Shown here piece after piece: positions 22,938-32,153 of a stretch of DNA of 56,958 nt. The DNA comes from an uncultured Pelagibacteraceae bacterium (GTDB lineage: Bacteria; Pseudomonadota; Alphaproteobacteria; Pelagibacterales; Pelagibacteraceae). Where the stretch lies: NCBI GenBank assembly GCA_902596515.1, contig CACJUF010000007.1, forward strand, positions 1-56,958. Direction: 5' to 3'. Each line of letters opens with the position of its first letter. Position 1 is the stretch's first letter. The translations under genes were made by a program, and so were the position numbers. The notes below the pieces were generated by a model. The model was given only the letters and a program-made list of their open reading frames with translations. It did not search any database and was not told the origin of the DNA.

Positions 22938-24176
22938 ATGAATAAACTTAAGGTAGGTATAGTTGGAGCTGGTATTCAAGGTATTTCCAATGCTTTATTT
23001 TTGCAGAAAAAAGGTTTTGATGTAACGATATTTGATCGAGAAAATCCAGGAAGCCCTGTAGCATCTTACGGAAATGCTGGTCATTTTTCTCCCTATGCTT
23101 CATTGTCTTTAAATAGAACTGATATTTTATTGGACGTTCCCGCTATGCTAATGAGCTCAACAGGACCACTGGCACTTAAATGGAATTATGTTCCAAAAAT
23201 GATCCCTTGGTTTATGAAATTTATATTGAACACCACAAAAAATAAAATGATGCATACTGCAAAAAATATGCACCAAATTTTAGACTTAGCCTTACCTGCT
23301 TATGATGAATTATTTGATGAAGTCGATATTGAAGGTTTAGTTGAAAACAAAGGAATTTTATATATTTGGAACGATCAAGATTTAAAAAGCAGAGAATTGG
23401 AAATTAATGTTAGAAAGGAATTAGGAGTTCAGCAACAACTTGTAAATAAAAAAGAAATTCATGATTTAGAGCCTAATATAAAACCTTTTTATCATGCTGG
23501 TGTTTATTATCCTTACGCAAGACATGCAAGAAATCCAAAAAAAATCCTGCTTAAATTTTTTGATTTATTTCAAAAAAAGGGCGGGCAATTTAAAAAAACG
23601 GAGGTTAAAAGTATAGACTTTCAAGATGAACTACCAATCTTAAAAACGGAGTCTGAAAAATTTTCATTTGATAAATTGGTGATAGCCTGTGGAGCCTTTT
23701 CAAAAAAATTAACTGATAATTTAGATGAAAAAATACCTTTAGATACTGAGCGTGGATATCATGTTCACTTTAAAGATTGTGACCATCTTTTACAAAGACC
23801 AGTTATTTTTTCAAATCGAGGATTTGGAATTACTCCAATGGAACAAGGATTAAGAGTTGTAGGCACTGTCGAGTTTGGTGGATTGAAAAATCCTTTATCA
23901 AAATCTCGTATTAAAAATTTGATTAATAATGCTAAGTACATGTTGGGAGATTTACCCGATCATGAAGATGAGTGGTTAGGATTTAGACCAACATTACCTG
24001 ATTTTTTACCTGTTATGGGTCCATCAAAAAATCATAAAAATGTATTCTATTGTTTCGGTCATCATCATTTAGGATGGACATTAGGTCCAATATCTGGAAA
24101 GATTGTCTCCGGAATGATAGCTAAAGAAAACACCAATTTAAATTTAGCCCCTTATAGCTCAACCAGATTCAATTAG
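22938..24176 (+). CDS. FAD-dependent D-amino acid dehydrogenase-like oxidoreductase
   Basis: 412 residues of the DadA/DAO family, which oxidatively deaminate D-amino acids or N-methyl-glycine-type amines using FAD. The dinucleotide-binding motif VGIVGAGIQGISNALFL is followed by the ribose-binding acid in TIFDREN (about 5-37). Other family blocks are SPVASYGNAGHFSPYA, LVIACGAFSKKL, the late EWLGFRPTLPDFLPVMGPS and FGHHHLGWTLGPISGKIV. DadA-like is the best fit, but the substrate cannot be fixed. Precedes an EamA transporter by 4 nt, so import or export of the substrate is plausible. Confidence 0.85.
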   Translation: MNKLKVGIVGAGIQGISNALFLQKKGFDVTIFDRENPGSPVASYGNAGHFSPYASLSLNRTDILLDVPAMLMSSTGPLALKWNYVPKMIPWFMKFILNTTKNKMMHTAKNMHQILDLALPAYDELFDEVDIEGLVENKGILYIWNDQDLKSRELEINVRKELGVQQQLVNKKEIHDLEPNIKPFYHAGVYYPYARHARNPKKILLKFFDLFQKKGGQFKKTEVKSIDFQDELPILKTESEKFSFDKLVIACGAFSKKLTDNLDEKIPLDTERGYHVHFKDCDHLLQRPVIFSNRGFGITPMEQGLRVVGTVEFGGLKNPLSKSRIKNLINNAKYMLGDLPDHEDEWLGFRPTLPDFLPVMGPSKNHKNVFYCFGHHHLGWTLGPISGKIVSGMIAKENTNLNLAPYSSTRFN

Positions 24177-24180
24177 TAAA

Positions 24181-25074
24181 ATGCAAAATACCAAAGCATA
24201 TATCATGCTGGTATGCGCAACTTTATTCTGGGCTGGTAATTTTATGGTTGGCAAGTATGCTTTCTTGGTCGAGATACCACCTTTAACTTTAGTATTTTAT
24301 CGTTGGTTACTTGTTTGGATTATATTGTTACCTTTTACTTTTAAAGAAATAATTAAATATAAAGATACGATTTTAAATAATTTACCTTTGTTATTTTTTT
24401 TAGGTTTTACAAGTGTTGGTTTGTTTAATTCTTTTACTTACTTATCTTTAATTCATACCCAAGTCATTAACGCATCTCTTTTTAATACAGCTATCCCAGC
24501 TATAATAATTTTACTTTGTTTTTTATTTAAAGTTGAACAAACTAATAAGTATCAAATTTTAGGGCTTATCATTTCAGTGTGTGGTATTCTGGCGATTATT
24601 ACCAGACTTAAGTTGGATATTTTGTTTTCCCTAAATTTTAATAAAGGCGATTTGATAATGATAGGAGGTGTTATTACGTGGGGAGTTTATTCAACTCTCT
24701 TAAAGAAAAAAAAATTTACTCTTCCGTTATTAACTTTAGTTCATGTTATTTGCACATTCGGTTTGATAACTGTATTGCCTCAATTTTTATATGAATACTC
24801 TAATGGAGAATTAATTAAGTTCGATATAAATTTAGTCTATACTTTGATATTTTTAGCTCTTTTCCCAAGCATAGGATCTTATTATTGTTGGGCAGGTGCT
24901 GTTTCTATCATTGGTGCAAATAGAGCAGGTATTTTCTTATCTTTAATTCCGTTGTTTAGCACCATAATGGCAATACTATTTTATAATGAGCAATTTAAAT
25001 TTTTTCACTTGATTGGTGCAATTTTAATTATATTAGGTTTATTTTTATCAAATAAGGAAATTAAAAATGCTTAA
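24181..25074 (+). CDS. EamA/DMT-superfamily permease
   Basis: 297 residues with ten predicted transmembrane helices in two EamA repeats: the first begins AYIMLVCATLFWAGNFMVGK, the second KGDLIMIGGVITWGVYSTLL. The family often exports amino acids or other metabolites. The start overlaps nothing and follows the DadA-like stop by 4 nt; the end overlaps the dehydrogenase gene by 8 bp. Substrate unknown; the operon suggests an amino or keto acid. Confidence 0.87.
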   Translation: MQNTKAYIMLVCATLFWAGNFMVGKYAFLVEIPPLTLVFYRWLLVWIILLPFTFKEIIKYKDTILNNLPLLFFLGFTSVGLFNSFTYLSLIHTQVINASLFNTAIPAIIILLCFLFKVEQTNKYQILGLIISVCGILAIITRLKLDILFSLNFNKGDLIMIGGVITWGVYSTLLKKKKFTLPLLTLVHVICTFGLITVLPQFLYEYSNGELIKFDINLVYTLIFLALFPSIGSYYCWAGAVSIIGANRAGIFLSLIPLFSTIMAILFYNEQFKFFHLIGAILIILGLFLSNKEIKNA

Positions 25075-26017
25075 AGTTGCTATCTTAGACGACTATCAAA
25101 ATGTCTCTCAACAATTTGTTGATCTTGAAAAATTAGCAGGAAAGTACGAAATCAAAATTTTTAGTGAGCCTTTTGAGGATGAAGCAGATGCTCTTGATAA
25201 ATTAGCTGATTTTGAAGCTCTATTAATTATGAGGGAAAGAACTCCTGTAACGAAAAATTTAATTGAAAATTTAATTAAATTAAAATTTATAATAACCAGC
25301 GGATTAACAAATAAGTCCATTGATCTTGAGGCTGCAAAAAAAAGAAAAATAATTGTTAGTGGGACAGACAGTAATCAAAATTCTGTTCCTGAGCTCACTT
25401 GGGCATTAATTCTCGGATTAGCAAGAAATCTAAAAGAGGAAATTGATAATATGTACCAAGGGTATTGGCAAACTACTATTGGAGTAGAATTAAAAGGAAA
25501 AATACTTGGTTTAATTGGTCTAGGAAAGATTGGATCGCAAGTTGCTAAAATTGGAAAAGCATTTGGTATGCAAGTGATGGCATGGAGCGAAAATCTTAAT
25601 TTAGACACTTGCAAAGAATTAGAAGTTTTACCTTGTAGCAAAGAAGATTTAATTAAGAACTCAGATTTTTTATCTATACATGTCCAAGGGGGTGATAGAT
25701 ACAAAAACTGTATTACAATTAAAGAAATGGATAAAATGAAAAAAACTGCTTTTTTGATTAACACCTCAAGAGGACCGATAATAAATGAGGATGATTTAAT
25801 AATTGCATTATCCACAAATGAAATAGCTGGAGCTGGTTTAGACGTTTTTGAAAAGGAACCCTTACCAGAAAACAATAAACTCAGATTTTTACCAAATGTA
25901 TTATTAACTCCTCATATTGGATATGTGACTGCTGAAAATTATCAAATTTTTTATAGTCAAATGATCGAGTCTTTGGAGGCTTGTGTAAACGGTGAACCAA
26001 TTCGTGTCATTGAATAA
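25067..26017 (+). CDS. D-2-hydroxyacid dehydrogenase family protein
   Basis: NAD(P)-dependent interconversion of a D-2-hydroxy acid and a 2-oxo acid, 316 residues. The start MLKVAILDDYQNV is typical of a SerA-like subgroup. The Rossmann motif is GLIGLGKIGSQVAKIGKAFG (about 148-167). The catalytic trio is visible: Arg in INTSRGPIINEDDL, Glu in FEKEPLPENN and His in TPHIGYVT. In this operon it may reduce the 2-oxo acid released by the DadA-like oxidase; that is inference. Confidence 0.92.
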   Translation: MLKVAILDDYQNVSQQFVDLEKLAGKYEIKIFSEPFEDEADALDKLADFEALLIMRERTPVTKNLIENLIKLKFIITSGLTNKSIDLEAAKKRKIIVSGTDSNQNSVPELTWALILGLARNLKEEIDNMYQGYWQTTIGVELKGKILGLIGLGKIGSQVAKIGKAFGMQVMAWSENLNLDTCKELEVLPCSKEDLIKNSDFLSIHVQGGDRYKNCITIKEMDKMKKTAFLINTSRGPIINEDDLIIALSTNEIAGAGLDVFEKEPLPENNKLRFLPNVLLTPHIGYVTAENYQIFYSQMIESLEACVNGEPIRVIE

Positions 26018-26019
26018 TA

Positions 26020-26913
26020 ATGGAATTACCAGTCGTTAATCATAAAGATTATTTTGCAAAAATTGGCGATGATCATAAATTTCCAATAAATAAATTTGGT
26101 GATCTTGCAGATTATTTAATAAACAAAAAAATTGTAAAAAAATTTCACAAACCATACCCTTGCTCGATAGAAACTTTAAAGAGAGCTCATTCGGAGGAAT
26201 ATATTAATCATATTAAAAACAAAACTTTGGATGAAATTGGTGTAAAAAAAATAGGATTTCCATTAGTGGATAGTGTAGTTCAAAGATCTTTTATAGCAAC
26301 TGGTGGTACAGTTTTAGCTTCTAAGTTAGCAATCAATTATGGTGTAGCTTGTAATACTGCAGGCGGTAGTCATCATGCAAATTACCAAGGTGGTGCTGGT
26401 TATTGTGTTTTTAATGATGTAGCGGTGGCATCACAATATTTATTAGATAGAGGGTTAGCTGGAAAAATTTTAATTATAGATTTAGATGTTCATCAAGGAA
26501 ATGGTAATTCAGATATATTTAAAGATAATAGAAATGTTTTTACTTTTAGTATGCATTCTAAATCAAATTATCCTGCAAAAAAATCTATTAGTGACTGTGA
26601 TGTAGAGCTTGAAAACGACTTAGAAGATAAAGAATATTTAAAAATACTAAAATTTTATTTAAATCAATTAAATGAAGAAAATTTTGATTTTGTTTTTTAT
26701 ATCGCAGGTGTTGATATTCATTTTAACGATAGACTTGGAAAACTAAAAATTTCTGATGAGGGGGTTAAAAAAAGAGATGAAATTGTTACCGAAAACTTTT
26801 TTTCTAAAGGAATACCTCTTTGTGGTGTTTTAGGTGGTGGGTATAATAAAGACGCAAAAAAGCTTGTAGAATTACATTCTTATTTACATCAATCGTGTGC
26901 TAAATTAGTTTAA
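26020..26913 (+). CDS. Histone-deacetylase-superfamily hydrolase (AcuC/ApH-like)
   Basis: A Zn-dependent amidohydrolase of the arginase/deacetylase fold, 297 residues. Active-site blocks are intact: tandem histidines in GGSHHANYQGG, metal-binding IIDLDVHQGNGNSDIF, IAGVDIHFNDRLGKLKIS and the terminal GVLGGGYNKD. Bacterial members deacetylate acetylpolyamines, acetoin-related substrates or proteins; the substrate is not evident. Lies 2 nt after the dehydrogenase stop and 4 nt before msrB. Confidence 0.9.
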   Translation: MELPVVNHKDYFAKIGDDHKFPINKFGDLADYLINKKIVKKFHKPYPCSIETLKRAHSEEYINHIKNKTLDEIGVKKIGFPLVDSVVQRSFIATGGTVLASKLAINYGVACNTAGGSHHANYQGGAGYCVFNDVAVASQYLLDRGLAGKILIIDLDVHQGNGNSDIFKDNRNVFTFSMHSKSNYPAKKSISDCDVELENDLEDKEYLKILKFYLNQLNEENFDFVFYIAGVDIHFNDRLGKLKISDEGVKKRDEIVTENFFSKGIPLCGVLGGGYNKDAKKLVELHSYLHQSCAKLV

Positions 26914-26917
26914 TAGT

Positions 26918-27289
26918 ATGAGTAAAAAGAACTCAAATTTAACTGCAGAACAAAAATTAGTTATGTTTGAAGATGGCACTGAGCCTCCAGGTTCAAGCGA
27001 ATTAAATAATGAAAAGCGAGAGGGAAGTTATCACTGTGCAAATTGTGATGTAAAATTATTTGACTCAAAAACCAAGTATGAAAGTGGATCAGGTTGGCCA
27101 TCATTTTATCAATCATTGCCAGATGTTTTTGAAACTAAAACTGACCATTTAATAGGTTATGCAAGAACAGAGTATCACTGTAAAAATTGCAATGCCCATC
27201 ACGGACACATTTTTGACGATGGACCTTTGCCAACCGGAAAAAGATATTGCAATAATGGTGTATGTTTAGTTTTTAAAGAAACCAAATGA
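26918..27289 (+). CDS. msrB: Peptide methionine-R-sulfoxide reductase
   Basis: Reduces methionine-R-sulfoxide in proteins. 123 residues, normal for a free-standing MsrB. Two CxxC pairs bind structural zinc (HCANCDVKLF and HCKNCNAHHGH). GSGWPSFYQ and DDGPLPTGKRYCNNG carry the substrate site, with the catalytic Cys in RYC. No signal peptide, so cytoplasmic. The stop overlaps the next start (ATGA). Confidence 0.96.
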   Translation: MSKKNSNLTAEQKLVMFEDGTEPPGSSELNNEKREGSYHCANCDVKLFDSKTKYESGSGWPSFYQSLPDVFETKTDHLIGYARTEYHCKNCNAHHGHIFDDGPLPTGKRYCNNGVCLVFKETK

Positions 27290-27630
27290 GTAAAATTAAG
27301 TTTGTCTTTTATTTGATTTTAGCTTTTGTTGCATACAAAGGTTTTGTTGCATTTACAGATTTTGAGATTGGTGTTGATAATCGTGTAGCCGAAATAGAGG
27401 AGAAAGCAGGTTTTGAGAGAGAAGATGAAGTCATCGGTCTTATGATGTATTTAGGTAATCCTCCAGAATTAACAGAACATTTGTATACGGAAAATAGATC
27501 AAAATGTTTGGAAATGAAAGAAATAGCAGAAGAAAGTTCGTTCGCTTATTATGAATGCGCAAGAGTTAATGCAGTAATAAGTGGTAAAAAGATTGTGAGC
27601 ATAATTGAGGAGCTAGAAGTAATTGAATAA
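27286..27630 (+). CDS. Small single-pass membrane protein, unknown
   Basis: 114 residues. An N-terminal hydrophobic helix (VFYLILAFVAYKGFVAF, about 7-23) is followed by a Glu-rich, probably periplasmic domain with two cysteines (SKCLEM and YECARV). Starts inside msrB with a 4-bp ATGA overlap, so it is co-translated with it. I do not recognise the family. It may be a redox- or envelope-linked partner of the operon. Confidence 0.7.
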   Translation: MSKIKFVFYLILAFVAYKGFVAFTDFEIGVDNRVAEIEEKAGFEREDEVIGLMMYLGNPPELTEHLYTENRSKCLEMKEIAEESSFAYYECARVNAVISGKKIVSIIEELEVIE

Positions 27631-27724
27631 TTACTAATTTATTTGGAAAAACATGTAAATTTAGAGTTATTCAATTAAACTTAAAAGATGAAAATTTAGG
27701 TTAAATTTAATATAAGTTTCGTTT

Positions 27725-29524
27725 ATGCAAAAATTTTTAAAAGCCTTTGCAAAAGTATTTTTTTTTACAATATTATTTTGTAGTTCTGTTTATGCAGAAG
27801 ATATTACTGGGTCAGGTAATGAAGTAGCTGAAAACACAGACGAGCAACAGAATATTGCTGATGATGATACCGATGTAACTGTTAAAAGCTCTTTTACACT
27901 TGAAAGATCTACTGGCGCCATTAAGACAAATAATCATGAGAACACAACTATAGTTATTGAATCTGGAGCAATAGTTTCAGCAACAAACTCTAATGCTATT
28001 CAAGCCTCTGATTCTGAAAAAGGGCGATTAAGAATTACAAATTCTGGAACTATTAAAGCCACTAGTTCTAAAGCAATAAATTTTAAGGATGTACGGAAAG
28101 CTACTTTAACAAATAATAGTGGTGGTACTATCCAAGCTAATACAAACACCATCTCTGCGTTGGAGGCTGATGGTGATGTAGTCGACGATATCATTATCAA
28201 TAACTACGGAACAATTTTTGCAACTGACTCTAGTAACGCTGGAACTAATACAATTAAAAGTGATAATAGCTCCACCAATGTTACTGTAAATAATTTTAAA
28301 GGTGGACATATTTACCATACTTCAGAAAGTGCAGTAGTTGTAATGGGTGGTTCAGCGACTTTAACTAACAGTGGAAAAATTGAAAATAAAGATGGTCCAT
28401 CTCATAATGCAATTACACTATCAACAGATGAAGGAACTACTGGAGCAACATTAATCTTAAAGGATAGTGGTATTGTTATCGGAAAGATTAACATTACAGA
28501 ATCTGGTCATACGATAAAAGTAAACCATGGTATGGGACAATCGTATTATTATGATACCACCGGTGGAGGAAGTTATGATTTAGAAGATCTTGATGGGAAT
28601 ATTATAGTCAAAGGCTCTGTTGGTTCAGTAGGACAGGGAGGAAATGAAATTTTAGATGAGCAACTTGGACATAAATCAATTAATTTAAGAAAATCAATCA
28701 GTAAATTTAAAAGAAGTGAACAATATTTAAATCAAGAAGATGCATGGACAGAGATGTTTACATCTTTTGAAAAAAGACAAGGAGAAAAAGAATCCTTAAG
28801 ACTGGAACATAATAATTTGAGAGCTGGAGCAAACATAATTCAACCTGGGCAAAACTCAAATCAGATATTATCTATTGAAACTGGAAGACAAGAATTTGCT
28901 AAAGATCATAACATAGATCGTATTAGTTTATCAGCTGGTCTGCTGTTAGATGAAAAACAAACAAAATTTAATTCAAATTCTGAAACCTTTTTTGTCATGG
29001 GAGTTACGTTAAATAAAAGTACGAGAAGAATTCTTACAAACACAACCACTAGCGGATTTTTAGATATAGAGGATGAGTATTTTAATTATGATGCTGTTTT
29101 TGGAACAAAGTTCTTAAATGATGTGACACCTGACTTTAGTTATTCCATAGGTTACAGCTTCACTCCTAAACATGAAGAAAGCCACTATTACAAATGGGAA
29201 AAAAAGGATTTTATAAACGCATCAATAGCATTCAGCGATGAATATTTGATTTTAAATGATGATAAATCAAAATTATATTTCAATTGGCTAGCTGATTTCA
29301 GAGAAGCAATTATGGAAGAAACTCAAGAGTTTCGTGTTAACAATGCATTAGCGGAGTATCAAGCAGATGATGATTTATCAAGAGAAATTACTATCACTGC
29401 TGGATTAGATTATGAATTTCAACCTTTAGACAATAGTTTATTTTCTATTAATTTAGATGGTCTTTATTCAAGCCAAGAGACCTTTGGTGCTCAAGCCAAA
29501 CTATATTACAAATCAATATTTTAA
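27725..29524 (+). CDS. Autotransporter-like outer membrane protein / adhesin
   Basis: 599 residues with a signal peptide (about 1-24, ending SSVYA). Residues ~40-320 are low-complexity and rich in Thr, Asn, Ser and Gly, with repeated turns such as ITNSGTIKA, LTNNSGGTIQA and LTNSGKIEN, the pattern of a beta-helix passenger. Residues ~330-599 resemble a C-terminal beta-barrel: alternating hydrophobic strands and a terminal aromatic residue (YYKSIF). This is the type V secretion layout, with a small passenger. A TATAAG box 8 nt before the ATG is the likely -10. It lies directly upstream of the pilus cluster. Confidence 0.72.
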   Translation: MQKFLKAFAKVFFFTILFCSSVYAEDITGSGNEVAENTDEQQNIADDDTDVTVKSSFTLERSTGAIKTNNHENTTIVIESGAIVSATNSNAIQASDSEKGRLRITNSGTIKATSSKAINFKDVRKATLTNNSGGTIQANTNTISALEADGDVVDDIIINNYGTIFATDSSNAGTNTIKSDNSSTNVTVNNFKGGHIYHTSESAVVVMGGSATLTNSGKIENKDGPSHNAITLSTDEGTTGATLILKDSGIVIGKINITESGHTIKVNHGMGQSYYYDTTGGGSYDLEDLDGNIIVKGSVGSVGQGGNEILDEQLGHKSINLRKSISKFKRSEQYLNQEDAWTEMFTSFEKRQGEKESLRLEHNNLRAGANIIQPGQNSNQILSIETGRQEFAKDHNIDRISLSAGLLLDEKQTKFNSNSETFFVMGVTLNKSTRRILTNTTTSGFLDIEDEYFNYDAVFGTKFLNDVTPDFSYSIGYSFTPKHEESHYYKWEKKDFINASIAFSDEYLILNDDKSKLYFNWLADFREAIMEETQEFRVNNALAEYQADDDLSREITITAGLDYEFQPLDNSLFSINLDGLYSSQETFGAQAKLYYKSIF

Positions 29525-29567
29525 ATTAGATCAAACAACGACCTATTCTGGTTAATTTGATGAAACT

Positions 29568-29590
29568 ATATTATTGTTTTTTTATAATAT
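29568..29590. repeat. Short inverted repeat upstream of pilT
   Basis: ATATTAT (29568-29574) and ATAATAT (29584-29590) surround a T-rich loop. It also holds TATAAT (29583-29588), which can serve as the -10 of pilT (ATG 29609). Whether the hairpin terminates the autotransporter message is unclear. Confidence 0.3.
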
Positions 29591-29608
29591 CTGTGAATAA
29601 ATAATAAA

Positions 29609-30622
29609 ATGTTTGAAAAATTAGAAGAATTAGCCAAAAACAATAAAAAAATTTCTGATTTTCATATTAGATCAGGCTCTCCACTTGCTTATAGACAAAC
29701 TGGAGAAATCATAATGGTTAAGGATGTTGTAGTTAAACCACAGGATCTAATCGATATGATGACTACAAATTGTAATGAGCATGAAACTAAAAAATTTCAA
29801 GACACCCACGAATTAGACTCTGCTGTTACTATAAGTGGATTAAGATTTAGAGCTAATTTCTATAAAACCTTAAATGGTCCAGCAGCGGTATTAAGGCGTG
29901 TAGAAAGCAAAATACCAGAGATGGGTCAATTTGATTTGCCAGATGTTCTTTATGATATAATTGATATGCACAAAGGATTAGTATTGGTCACTGGACCAAC
30001 TGGATCTGGAAAATCAACTACACTGGCTGCAATTGTTAATGAAATCAATAAAACAAGAACTGCTAATATTATAACAGTAGAAGATCCAGTAGAATTCATA
30101 CATACCGACCAAAAAAGTATAGTCTCTCATAGAGAAGTAGGAAAACAAACACAATCCTTTGCAAGCGCATTAAAGGCTGCTCTTAGAGAAGACCCTGACG
30201 TTATATTGGTTGGTGAGATGAGAGATTTAGAAACTGTAAGTTTGGCTTTAACTGCTGCAGAAACTGGGCATTTAGTATTTGGAACGCTTCACACTAGTGG
30301 AGCACCCAATACAATTAACAGAATTATTGACGTATTTCCTCCAGAGCAACAAGCTCAAATACGTGCACAATTATCAACATCTTTAAAAATGGTTGTAACT
30401 CAAAGATTATTAAAAACCAAAGATGGACTCGGTCGAGTTGGTGCTTTTGAAGTAATGAAATGTAATGCTCCAATACAAAACTTAATCAGAGAAGCAAAAA
30501 TTCATCAAATACCAAGCATCATGCAGACTGCAGTAAAAGATGGAATGATCACAATGACAAAATCATTGGAGAATCTAGCTCAAGCAGGAAAAATTGATGC
30601 AATCAACACCAAAGAAAATTAA
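29609..30622 (+). CDS. pilT: Type IV pilus retraction ATPase PilT
   Basis: Hexameric ATPase that depolymerises the pilus, giving retraction and, in competent bacteria, DNA uptake. 337 residues, typical. Starts with the family's SDFHIRSGSPLAYRQTGEI region. Walker A is GPTGSGKS (129-136), the Asp box is near ITVEDPVEFIH, Walker B is EDPDVILVGEMRD and the His box is GHLVFGTLHTSGAPN. The AIRNLIRE-like motif near the C-terminus reads PIQNLIREAKIHQIPS. No PilU copy is in the window. Confidence 0.96.
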   Translation: MFEKLEELAKNNKKISDFHIRSGSPLAYRQTGEIIMVKDVVVKPQDLIDMMTTNCNEHETKKFQDTHELDSAVTISGLRFRANFYKTLNGPAAVLRRVESKIPEMGQFDLPDVLYDIIDMHKGLVLVTGPTGSGKSTTLAAIVNEINKTRTANIITVEDPVEFIHTDQKSIVSHREVGKQTQSFASALKAALREDPDVILVGEMRDLETVSLALTAAETGHLVFGTLHTSGAPNTINRIIDVFPPEQQAQIRAQLSTSLKMVVTQRLLKTKDGLGRVGAFEVMKCNAPIQNLIREAKIHQIPSIMQTAVKDGMITMTKSLENLAQAGKIDAINTKEN

Positions 30623-31316
30623 CGGCTTTACAATTTTAGAAGTAATAATTGTTCTTTCACTGGTAGGAATAATTTCAGCAATAGGTATTCCAAAATTTAA
30701 TTCTTGGAATAAAGATAGAATAGTGAAAGGTGAAGCAGAAAGAGTAAGAGACATAGTAGTCAGTATCAATTCGCAAGTTCAAAGGGGATTATATGGATTT
30801 GGACAATTTGAAGTATCTGTTTCAGAAGGCATTGTATCTTTTAGTACCAACGGAATGCTTATGGGAAATATAGCGACAAAGGTTTTGGATAGAGACAACT
30901 TATGTAGAACTGGTGACAAGGGTTTAGATTATTGGGATCATTTTGGTATAAATAAACAAAATGCAGAGGTCAGACTTCATCAAACAGAAGAAATAAAAGT
31001 CGATGTCTCAAATGGTGCAGTATGCTTTTCAAAAGATGGCTCTTTATTTAGTGGTGATTTAGAATTTGAAAATAATGATAATGTAGTTGAAAGTATTTTT
31101 ATTTGTTCCCGTAATATTGGAACCTGTGAGGATCCAGATGTTGATAATACCGATTCAGGTGATACACAAGCTGTGGAAGGGGAAGGAGACGAGTCTCAAC
31201 AAAAGAAAGTGGATGATGACGATGAAGATGGCGGCATTATTTATGTTGTTAGCTGGTCACGATTTGGTAACGTCAAATTAGAGAAATGGTATTCAGGTAA
31301 GTGGATAATTCAATAA
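30597..31316 (+). CDS. FimT/GspH-like minor prepilin
   Basis: 239 residues from the ATG at 30597, inside the 3' end of pilT (26-bp overlap). A short leader ends in Gly before FTILEVIIVLSLVGIISAIG: the prepilin peptidase site G/F with Glu at +5. The ectodomain contains four cysteines and an unusual acidic stretch (GDTQAVEGEGDESQQ, then DDDDEDGG) before the C-terminal strands VSWSRFGNVKLEKW. Likely part of the pilus-initiating minor pilin complex. Confidence 0.82.
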   Translation: MQSTPKKINGFTILEVIIVLSLVGIISAIGIPKFNSWNKDRIVKGEAERVRDIVVSINSQVQRGLYGFGQFEVSVSEGIVSFSTNGMLMGNIATKVLDRDNLCRTGDKGLDYWDHFGINKQNAEVRLHQTEEIKVDVSNGAVCFSKDGSLFSGDLEFENNDNVVESIFICSRNIGTCEDPDVDNTDSGDTQAVEGEGDESQQKKVDDDDEDGGIIYVVSWSRFGNVKLEKWYSGKWIIQ

Positions 31317-32153
31317 ATGAAAAATATTAAGCAAAAAGGTCTGACTATAATAGAGGCATTAATATCAACAGCGCTGATAGGAATTGGTTTTATAGCTATA
31401 TTTCAAATGGTAAGTTTTTCAGTAACTTCAATAAATACTTCTGGTGAAAGAACCAAAGCAAACTTCTTATCATCGATGATAGCCGAGGGTTTTATTGGTT
31501 ATAAAGACTCGATAGGTGGTTTGAATAATGAAGATAAGGAAAAGATTTTTTATAAGGACGGAAAAGCTTATATTAATAATGATGCCGACGACATCAGGTG
31601 CCTTAAATTTTCAGAATATTACATGGCACTTTCAAGAGGAAATATGCCTCAATGTTCATCATCTACCGGGACAGATGAACCTGAATTGGCAGTTAACCCA
31701 GGTTGGAGCACTCATGCTCATACAGCTGGGACAGTTACACCTGGATCACTAAAATTTGATAATTGCAATCAAAAAGCCGCCAGCAATTATAACAAAGATA
31801 ATTTAAAACCAATTCATGGACCAGGAGCTCAAACAGACGAAAATGTTGTGAATAATAAAGTGGTTAAGTGGACACGTATGATAGGAGAAGATAGATCAAT
31901 ACGTTGCAAAAGCAAAAAAGATTTTAAAACTGTTGATATGTTTGAGATGTGTGTTTGGGATTGTCAAGTATATAATCCTAATATCTATGATGCAGCAATG
32001 TATGTTGGAAGAATTCAAATAAACATGAATGATGGTAAAAAAAGAAAATTTTTATATTTTCAATCAGATTATAAAATTAAAAATACTTACTCAGATTTTT
32101 TTCCATCAGAGGGTGATAGAGATGATAATGAACTACAGGGATTTGGTAATTAA
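31317..32153 (+). CDS. PilV-like minor prepilin
   Basis: 278 residues. The leader MKNIKQKG is followed by LTIIEALISTALIGIGFIAI, with the PilV-type I-E-A-L-x-S sequence and Glu at +5. The large ectodomain has eight cysteines, suggesting several disulfides. Starts directly after the FimT-like stop. With the neighbours it forms the FimT-PilV-PilW-PilX-PilY1 order of type IVa minor pilin operons. Confidence 0.82.
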   Translation: MKNIKQKGLTIIEALISTALIGIGFIAIFQMVSFSVTSINTSGERTKANFLSSMIAEGFIGYKDSIGGLNNEDKEKIFYKDGKAYINNDADDIRCLKFSEYYMALSRGNMPQCSSSTGTDEPELAVNPGWSTHAHTAGTVTPGSLKFDNCNQKAASNYNKDNLKPIHGPGAQTDENVVNNKVVKWTRMIGEDRSIRCKSKKDFKTVDMFEMCVWDCQVYNPNIYDAAMYVGRIQINMNDGKKRKFLYFQSDYKIKNTYSDFFPSEGDRDDNELQGFGN

